From: an uncultured Phycisphaerales bacterium | GTDB taxonomy: Bacteria > Planctomycetota > Phycisphaerae > Phycisphaerales > UBA1924 | Assembly (NCBI GenBank): GCA_937891445.1 | Contig: CALAFV010000567.1 | Span: 1 to 6,260 of the forward strand | Direction of reading: 5' to 3' | DNA: 6,260 nt | In this document: piece after piece, positions 1 to 6,260 of the stretch | Layout of the letters: every line of letters begins with the position of its first letter | Numbering within the stretch: the stretch's first letter is position 1 | Translations under genes and position numbers: made by a program | Notes under the pieces: generated by a model | The model's input: only the letters and a program-made list of their open reading frames with translations | What the model was told of the DNA's origin: nothing | The model's database searches: none

Positions 1-515
1 CACACCGGCCGCCCGCACCGCGCGTACAGCAGTCGCAGGTAGTCGTAGATCTCCGTGCTCGTCGCCACCGTGGACCGCGGGTTGCTCACCCCCGACCGCT
101 GCTCGATCGCGATCGTCGGCGGCAGCCCCTCGATGTCCTCCACGTCCGGCTTCTTCAGTTGCTCCAGGAACTGCCGCGCGTACGCCGACAGCGACTCCAT
201 GTACTTCCGCTGCCCCTCGGCGAAGATCGTGTCGAAGGCCAGCGAACTCTTCCCCGACCCGCTCAGCCCCGTGATCACCACCAGCCGGTCGCGCGGAATA
301 TCAACATCAACATTCTTGAGGTTGTGCTCCCGCGCCCCGCGGATGCGGATCGACTTCGCCGGGTCCACCGGGTGCGGCGTCGGCTTCGCCGGCGCCGGGG
401 CCGTCCAGATGGCCTCCCCCCCCGCGGCGGCCTTGCTCCCCCTCGCCGCCCCATTGGAACTCCCCTCGCCCGGAGTAACCTCGGTCGGCTTCCGCTTGGA
501 TGAGATTCGCGTCAT
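1..515 (-). CDS. uvrA: UvrA, excinuclease ABC subunit A (N-terminal part, cut by window edge)
   Basis: This encodes the first 171 residues of UvrA, the ATP-binding damage-recognition subunit of nucleotide excision repair, a cytoplasmic protein that dimerises and delivers UvrB to damaged DNA. Visible signatures are IRGAREHNLKNV near residues 58-69, the Walker A loop GLSGSGKSS at 83-91, LAFDTIFAEGQRKYMESLSAYARQ split across 92-115, the GLPPTIAIEQR segment at 130-140, NPRSTV at 145-150 and EIYDYLRLLYAR at 155-166. The reading frame is open to the window edge, so the rest of the protein, including the zinc-binding modules and second ATPase half, lies outside. I chose the ATG at 515. About 55 Ala/Pro/Lys-rich residues precede the conserved start of the family, so an internal GTG at 368-366, giving a protein that begins DPAKSIRIRG after the start Met, is a credible alternative. 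The extension codons are mostly G/C-ending, which favours the longer form. No clear Shine-Dalgarno site is seen. Confidence 0.96.
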   Translation of the reverse strand, partial: MTRISSKRKPTEVTPGEGSSNGAARGSKAAAGGEAIWTAPAPAKPTPHPVDPAKSIRIRGAREHNLKNVDVDIPRDRLVVITGLSGSGKSSLAFDTIFAEGQRKYMESLSAYARQFLEQLKKPDVEDIEGLPPTIAIEQRSGVSNPRSTVATSTEIYDYLRLLYARCGRPV

Positions 516-529
516 GGGAAATCCGGTGT

Positions 530-543
530 CCGCGGCGCCGCGG
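530..543. promoter_or_regulatory. 14-bp perfect palindrome upstream of uvrA
   Basis: The sequence CCGCGGCGCCGCGG is an exact 14-base palindrome ending 15 bases before the uvrA ATG. It lies in the 127-base gap between the upstream glycosyltransferase stop (TAA at 645-643) and uvrA. Its position would suit an operator or a leader hairpin affecting translation, but in DNA this GC-rich such palindromes also arise by chance. It does not resemble the LexA boxes I know. The rest of the gap (516-642) also holds a direct repeat CCACCGGCC at 607-615 and 629-637. I see no clear -35/-10 pair and no T-run after a hairpin. Confidence 0.25.
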
Positions 544-642
544 CTGGATGCACTCACTGCTGCAACCTGAGGAGGGGCCCGGCGTTGGTGGGGAGATGGT
601 AGGTCGCCACCGGCCGCCGTCGCGCCGCCCACCGGCCCCGGA

Positions 643-1833
643 TTACCCCCGGCCCACCCGCGCCCGGGCCTGCTTCATCGCCTCGACGATCCGCCCGAAC
701 ACCACGTCCCGCGTGAACTGCCGCCGCACCAGATCCTGCCCGGCCCGCCCCATCGCCCGGCACCGTTCCCGGTCGCTGATCAGCGTCTCGATCGCCTCGA
801 TGTATTCGCGGTCATCGGTCGTGTCCACGACGAACCCGGTCTTCCCGTGCTCCACCAGGTCTGGGATCCCCGTCATCCGCGGCACCACCACCGGCAGCCC
901 CGCCCCCTGCGCCTCCACCGCCGGCCAGCACGACGTATCCCGCTGGCTCGGCATGCAGAACAGGTCGCAACTCGGGACGATCTCGTTCACCAGCCGGTCC
1001 CGCGGCACCTGCCCGTGCCACACGACGCCCGGCAGTGGGGGGGTGTCCGCCGGCCGCTCCCGCGACACCGCGTGCAACTCCGCCCGGTCCTTGAAGTGCT
1101 TCTGGTGAATCTCCAGCAGCCGCTGCCCCCCCTTGCGCACCCAGTTGTTCCCGATGAACAGGATCCGCGGCTTGCGATCCGGCAGCGGCACGCCCGGCTC
1201 CAGGTCCGGCCGCGGCAGCACCTCCGACGTCGGCGGCGCCCACACGATCTTCTCCCGGCCCACGCCGTACCGGCGCACCAACGACTCGCTCGCCCACTCG
1301 CTCGTGCTCGCGATCACCTCCGACTCGGCGAAGATGCGCCGCTCCGCCGCGATCATCGGCCGGTTCCAGCGCTCGCTGTCGCCCCACTCGTCGATCACGT
1401 TCCACGCCGTCGCGTCGAGGTTCGGGCACACCACCGGCCACGCCCCCGGCCGCCGCTGGTCGAGCACCCCCATCGAGACCAGTTGCTGCGTGCAGTGCAC
1501 CGCGTCGAACCGCTCCAGCGGCAGCGCGCGATCGAACCACCGCCGGATGTACCACCGCCACCCCGCCAGCATCCGCTCGGCGCTGTAGTCGTACACCACC
1601 TCCGTCGGCAGCGGATGACACAGCACCTTCAGCCACAGCGGCGGATCGAACAGCACGCTCACCGCGTCCACATCATCCCGCTGCGCGCAGAACTTCTCGA
1701 ACTCCAGCCCGATCGACCGAAGCCCCGTGTACTTCATCGTCACGATCAGCAGCCGCAGCCGACCGTCAGGCTTCTCCGGCGGCAGCCGATCCGGCGTGAT
1801 CCCCTCGGTGTTCTTCGTGATGAATCTGATCAT
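643..1833 (-). CDS. GT4-like family glycosyltransferase (second of tandem pair)
   Basis: A 396-residue protein with the GT-B layout of two Rossmann-like halves. The N-terminal half begins with the strand RLRLLIVTMKY near residue 25. The C-terminal half begins with PRILFIGNNWVRKGG at 222-236, where the Arg-Lys pair matches the donor-phosphate-binding region of GT4 enzymes. It ends with EAQGAGLPVVVP and a GIPDLVEHGKTGFVV segment at 307-336, the usual nucleotide-sugar site. The family's acidic pair appears as Asp299-x7-Glu307 rather than Glu-x7-Glu. No signal peptide or membrane segment is evident, so it is probably cytosolic or loosely attached to the membrane. It should transfer a sugar from a nucleotide donor to an unknown acceptor, as in polysaccharide, glycolipid or protein glycan synthesis. 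Its ATG overlaps the stop of the preceding glycosyltransferase by 4 bases (ATGA), so translation is probably coupled. Family is confident; substrate is unknown. Confidence 0.92.
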   Translation of the reverse strand: MIRFITKNTEGITPDRLPPEKPDGRLRLLIVTMKYTGLRSIGLEFEKFCAQRDDVDAVSVLFDPPLWLKVLCHPLPTEVVYDYSAERMLAGWRWYIRRWFDRALPLERFDAVHCTQQLVSMGVLDQRRPGAWPVVCPNLDATAWNVIDEWGDSERWNRPMIAAERRIFAESEVIASTSEWASESLVRRYGVGREKIVWAPPTSEVLPRPDLEPGVPLPDRKPRILFIGNNWVRKGGQRLLEIHQKHFKDRAELHAVSRERPADTPPLPGVVWHGQVPRDRLVNEIVPSCDLFCMPSQRDTSCWPAVEAQGAGLPVVVPRMTGIPDLVEHGKTGFVVDTTDDREYIEAIETLISDRERCRAMGRAGQDLVRRQFTRDVVFGRIVEAMKQARARVGRG

Positions 1834-3119
1834 CCTGCCCCCTGGGTGGCCCGCCGCTCGGCGGCGGAAGCAACATCCCCTTCCACCCCCGACGCGCCGG
1901 CCTCCAGTTCCGCCGGCATCACCCGCACCGCCCGCCCATCCGCCAGCGCAACGAGTTGGTCCATCAGGTGGCTGTGCCAGATCCGCCCCGACAACTCACG
2001 CCGCCCCCGCGCCGCCGCCGCCCGCGAGAACCGCTCCCGCTTCGCATCGTCGTTCATCAGCGACTCCACAGCGGCGATGAACCCCGCATCGTCCTCACGC
2101 TCGCACAGCAACCCGCTCACCCCGTCCGCCACCACCTCCGGGATCGCCGCCAGGCGCGATGTCACGACCGGCACCCCCGCCGCCTGCGCCTCCTGTGCCG
2201 CGATCAGGAACCTGTCCTCCCGTGTCGGCATCACCATCAGATCGGCGGCCGGCAGGACCTCCTCCACCAACTTCTCGTGCGGCGTCGCCCCATGCCACAC
2301 GACGTTCCTGGCGCCCGGGTCCACCGGCGCCCCCGCCGAGCACACGTGCAACTCCGCCCGGTCCGCCCACCGCTCCTGGTGCCACCGCAGCAGCCGCGGC
2401 CCGCCCTTGCGCTCCCAGTCGTTGCCGACGAACACGATCCGCAGCGGCTCCCCGGGCCCGCGCACGCGCCGCTCACGCATCTCCCCGACGGGCACGCACG
2501 GCATGTGCAGAAACAGCCGCTCCCGCGCCGCCCCGTAATCCCGCTCCACGGAGTCCATCGCCCAGCGGCTGGCGCACGCGACCGCGTCCGCCGCCCGGAA
2601 GATCCGCCGCTCCAGCCCCACCTCCAGCGGCGGCGCGCTGCTCCGCAGCCCGAACGCGCGGTCGTACGCGACCGTCGTCGCATCGACGTTCACCACCAAC
2701 TTCGCCGCCGTCCGCCCCGCCAGCGCGGGGATCGCCAGCGCCCGCTGCACCGCCATGATGTGCACGACGTCGAACCGCTCCAGCGGCAGCGACGGCCGCC
2801 CCCCCGGCCCGATCAGCGGCCGCAGCACGCTCCGCCACGCGTAGAACGACCGCCACGCCCGCAGGTCCCACCGTCCCACCGGCACGGGGCTCCGCGCCGA
2901 AAGCAGCCGCCGCAGCCCCGTCAACTTCAACTTGATGTGCACCGCGTCGATGTCGGCCCGCTCCGCCGCGGCGTCGATCAGAAACCGCGTCGTCGTCCCG
3001 AACCCCAGTTCCAGTCCGTGCAGAAACAGCACCCGCGCCGGCCCCCCGGGCTCCCGCCGCGCCGGTGGCGGCGACGCCGGGTCCACCGGGTCCAGATTCG
3101 TGCACACCAGCCGGTTCAT
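1830..3119 (-). CDS. GT4-like family glycosyltransferase (first of tandem pair)
   Basis: A 429-residue GT-B glycosyltransferase, paralogous to the next gene. After about 27 Pro-rich residues, the first Rossmann half starts at ARVLFLHGLELGFG (28-41). LPLERFDVVH at 111-120 is almost identical to LPLERFDAVH in its neighbour. The second half starts at RIVFVGNDWERKGG (227-240), with the Arg-Lys donor-binding pair. QEAQAAGVPVV (309-319) and AIPEVVADGVSGLL (325-338) form the usual sugar-nucleotide region, and the acidic pair is Asp302-x7-Glu310. The last 35 residues or so are Ala/Glu/Gly-rich and probably disordered. No signal peptide or transmembrane segment is seen. The start ATG at 3119 follows a 78-base gap and is the first clear start after it. 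The gene overlaps the downstream glycosyltransferase by 4 bases, so the two are likely made together and may act successively on one glycan. Donor and acceptor cannot be read from the sequence. Confidence 0.92.
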   Translation of the reverse strand: MNRLVCTNLDPVDPASPPPARREPGGPARVLFLHGLELGFGTTTRFLIDAAAERADIDAVHIKLKLTGLRRLLSARSPVPVGRWDLRAWRSFYAWRSVLRPLIGPGGRPSLPLERFDVVHIMAVQRALAIPALAGRTAAKLVVNVDATTVAYDRAFGLRSSAPPLEVGLERRIFRAADAVACASRWAMDSVERDYGAARERLFLHMPCVPVGEMRERRVRGPGEPLRIVFVGNDWERKGGPRLLRWHQERWADRAELHVCSAGAPVDPGARNVVWHGATPHEKLVEEVLPAADLMVMPTREDRFLIAAQEAQAAGVPVVTSRLAAIPEVVADGVSGLLCEREDDAGFIAAVESLMNDDAKRERFSRAAAARGRRELSGRIWHSHLMDQLVALADGRAVRVMPAELEAGASGVEGDVASAAERRATQGAG

Positions 3120-3128
3120 CGGGCCGAG

Positions 3129-3134
3129 AGTATA
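3129..3134 (-). promoter_or_regulatory. Possible -10 element (TATACT) for the glycosyltransferase pair
   Basis: Read on the minus strand, TATACT lies 9 bases before the ATG at 3119 and is an isolated AT-rich patch in a very GC-rich gap. It resembles a sigma-70-type -10 box. If used, transcription would start within a few bases of the ATG and give a nearly leaderless mRNA, which would agree with the lack of a Shine-Dalgarno site. No -35 box is found at the usual spacing; a TTGACC at 3181-3176 is far too distant. The call is weak. Confidence 0.25.
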
Positions 3135-3191
3135 GAGGCGGGCCGCCCCGCGCCGCCCGCTGCTCCGCGGTGGAAGGTCAACCGCCGCGCC

Positions 3192-3208
3192 CGGCGCCTA
3201 CGGCGCCG
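3192..3208 (-). repeat. Short GC hairpin at the stop of the small membrane protein gene
   Basis: CGGCGCC and GGCGCCG form an exact 7-bp stem around a 3-base loop, overlapping the TAG stop at 3200-3198. It could slow 3' decay of the transcript or act as a weak pause site. No run of T follows it in the direction of transcription, so I do not call it an intrinsic terminator. Confidence 0.3.
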
Positions 3209-3415
3209 ACTCCTGTCCCGCTTGCGGCTGCGGCTGCTGTTGTTGCTGTTGCGCCTGCTGCGCCGCCTGCATCCGCTGCGACCGGATCGCCCGCGCCTGG
3301 AAGATCATCCCCACCAGCACCAGCCCGATCGCCACCCCCATCAGGTACCACCCCAGCCGTTGCCGGAACGAACTGCCGCTCTGATTCGGCCCGCCGGCCG
3401 GGAACTGCTGCGCCA

Positions 3416-3416
<1 letters not shown>
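3198..3416 (-). CDS. Small Gln-rich single-pass membrane protein, unknown function
   Basis: A 72-residue protein I do not recognise. It has a polar N-terminus of about 20 residues (AQQFPAGGPNQSGSSFRQR), one hydrophobic segment LGWYLMGVAIGLVLVGMIF at about 21-39, a basic stretch (QARAIRSQR), and a tail dominated by Gln with six in a row near 56-61. It is likely a bitopic inner-membrane protein with the basic, Gln-rich tail probably facing the cytoplasm, though basic residues flank the helix on both sides. The ATG at 3416-3414 shares one base with the uvrB stop (TGATG). A GTG one codon earlier would give a 4-base overlap. Either geometry suggests translation coupled to uvrB, which is the main reason to accept it as real; the coherent transmembrane segment is the second. 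Short length and low-complexity tail leave some doubt, and no repair role can be read from it. Confidence 0.72.
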
Positions 3417-5713
<2,297 letters not shown>

Positions 5714-5811
5714 CACGCGAATCGTAGACCCGTGGCACAGCCTCTCGGGCCATGCCTTCCCACCCCGCGCCCCCTCACGTCCCCTTCCCTCGGCCGGTCA
5801 CCAAGCGTCCG

Positions 5812-5829
5812 CCGCCTTTCGCAAGGCGG
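5812..5829 (-). repeat. Hairpin with GCGA tetraloop in the DUF58-uvrB gap
   Basis: On the minus strand CCGCCTT and AAGGCGG make an exact 7-bp stem closed by GCGA, a GNRA-type tetraloop, which is stable in RNA. It lies about 100 bases before the uvrB start. No T-run follows in either direction, so an intrinsic terminator is unlikely. It sits next to a second set of inverted repeats and is probably part of one larger element. Confidence 0.5.
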
Positions 5830-5841
5830 GCTTCTCAACAG

Positions 5842-5882
5842 CCGGAGGTCAAGCGAGCGCTCGGGGGGGCGCAACCCTCCGG
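5842..5882. repeat. Nested inverted repeats in the DUF58-uvrB gap
   Basis: An outer exact 7-bp inverted repeat, CCGGAGG (5842-5848) and CCTCCGG (5876-5882), encloses the perfect 10-base palindrome CGAGCGCTCG (5854-5863). With the adjacent GNRA hairpin it makes a compact structured stretch of about 70 bases. It may be a REP-like dispersed repeat or a structured 5' leader of uvrB. The remainder of the gap (5714-5811 and 5883-5918) shows no gene and no convincing promoter. Confidence 0.45.
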
Positions 5883-5918
5883 TCCGCGGCACCAGATCAT
5901 CCCGCCCGCGCCGCCTCA

Positions 5919-6260
5919 CTACCTCAACAACCCCCTCCGCCTCAGGTAATCCAAGAGCAGCGTCTCCATATCCGTATCCGACCGCACCAGCGCATACGAC
6001 ATCCCCCGCGCCGTCGCGTACGCCTTCAGTTCGCTCGTGTACCGATCCACCGCCGCCCGGTACTTCGCCAGCAGTTCCGCCGTGATCGTCACTTCCGCCG
6101 CCTTCCCCGTCTCGACGTCCATCAGCCGCAGGTCACCCAGAATCGGGTCCTCCCCATCCCCCGACCCGCCCGCCTTCGACGGATCCAACTCCCCCGGCGA
6201 CAGAATCTGCAGGCAGTACGTGTCATACCCGCCCCCCGTTCCTCCCGCCCCCGCCAGATA
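5919..6260 (-). CDS. DUF58 domain protein (C-terminal end, cut by window edge)
   Basis: The frame is open from the window edge and ends at TAG 5921-5919, giving the last 113 residues of a larger protein; the start lies outside. The order matches the C-terminus of DUF58 proteins: a YDTYCLQILSPGELDP segment, then ILGDLRLMDVETGKAAEVTI, then a helical stretch (AELLAKYRAAVDRYTSELKA), then the final strand and helix with GMSYALVRSDTDMETLLLDYL and a basic RRRGLLR end. DUF58 proteins have a von Willebrand factor A-like fold and are usually encoded next to a MoxR-type AAA+ ATPase and BatA/B-like membrane proteins; they are thought to work with that ATPase in protein assembly or maturation. Those partners would lie beyond the edge. 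A Gly/Asp-rich insertion (KAGGSGDGED) sits between LDPS and PILGD. It has no evident functional tie to uvrB. Confidence 0.85.
   Translation of the reverse strand, partial: YLAGAGGTGGGYDTYCLQILSPGELDPSKAGGSGDGEDPILGDLRLMDVETGKAAEVTITAELLAKYRAAVDRYTSELKAYATARGMSYALVRSDTDMETLLLDYLRRRGLLR

Noticed and set aside
847..2538. Plus-strand open frame of 563 codons opposite the glycosyltransferase pair
   Set aside because: His/Arg/Pro-rich translation with no recognisable domain, fully opposite two genes with clear GT-B motifs.
3192..3208. Intrinsic terminator after the small membrane protein gene
   Set aside because: The stem is exact but short, and no T-run follows it on the minus strand.
5812..5829. 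Intrinsic terminator after the DUF58 gene
   Set aside because: The hairpin is stable but lies about 90 bases after the stop, and no T-run follows in either orientation.
5714..5918. LexA-type SOS box upstream of uvrB
   Set aside because: I looked for CTGT-N8-ACAG and GAAC-N4-GTTC patterns and saw neither.

Overview
This is a very GC-rich bacterial window. Every gene I can support lies on the minus strand, so the genes read from high to low coordinates. Codons end mostly in G or C, often G. Together with a DUF58 protein, UvrA/UvrB, and an octamer repeat read as HGGTEARR (which I recall from planctomycete and related genomes), this suggests a free-living high-GC bacterium, possibly a planctomycete of the Phycisphaerae type. 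That placement is an inference; no rRNA or other marker is present.

Layout in transcription order. At 6260-5919 is the C-terminal end of a DUF58 protein, cut by the window edge. A 205-base intergenic stretch follows, with several exact inverted repeats that look like a structured or dispersed element. uvrB (5713-3416) encodes the damage-verifying helicase-like subunit of nucleotide excision repair. It carries an unusual insert just before its DESH motif, encoded partly by a tandem octamer repeat. Its stop overlaps the start of a 72-residue, glutamine-rich, single-pass membrane protein (3416-3198). After a 78-base gap come two related family GT4-like glycosyltransferases (3119-1830 and 1833-643) that overlap by 4 bases and look like an old tandem duplication. 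After 127 bases, the first 171 residues of uvrA (515-1) run off the other edge.

UvrA and UvrB act together: UvrA loads UvrB onto damaged DNA before UvrC cuts. Their proximity on one strand fits that, but the glycosyltransferase pair between them has no evident repair role, and uvrC is not in the window. The uvrB/small membrane protein pair and the glycosyltransferase pair each look translationally coupled. Each set after a gap could have its own promoter. I saw no convincing intrinsic terminator and no tRNA, rRNA, CRISPR array, insertion sequence or riboswitch.

The strongest oddities are the octamer-derived insert inside uvrB, the structured element upstream of uvrB, and the small membrane protein coupled to uvrB. 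I found nothing that clearly amounts to a new multi-gene system.
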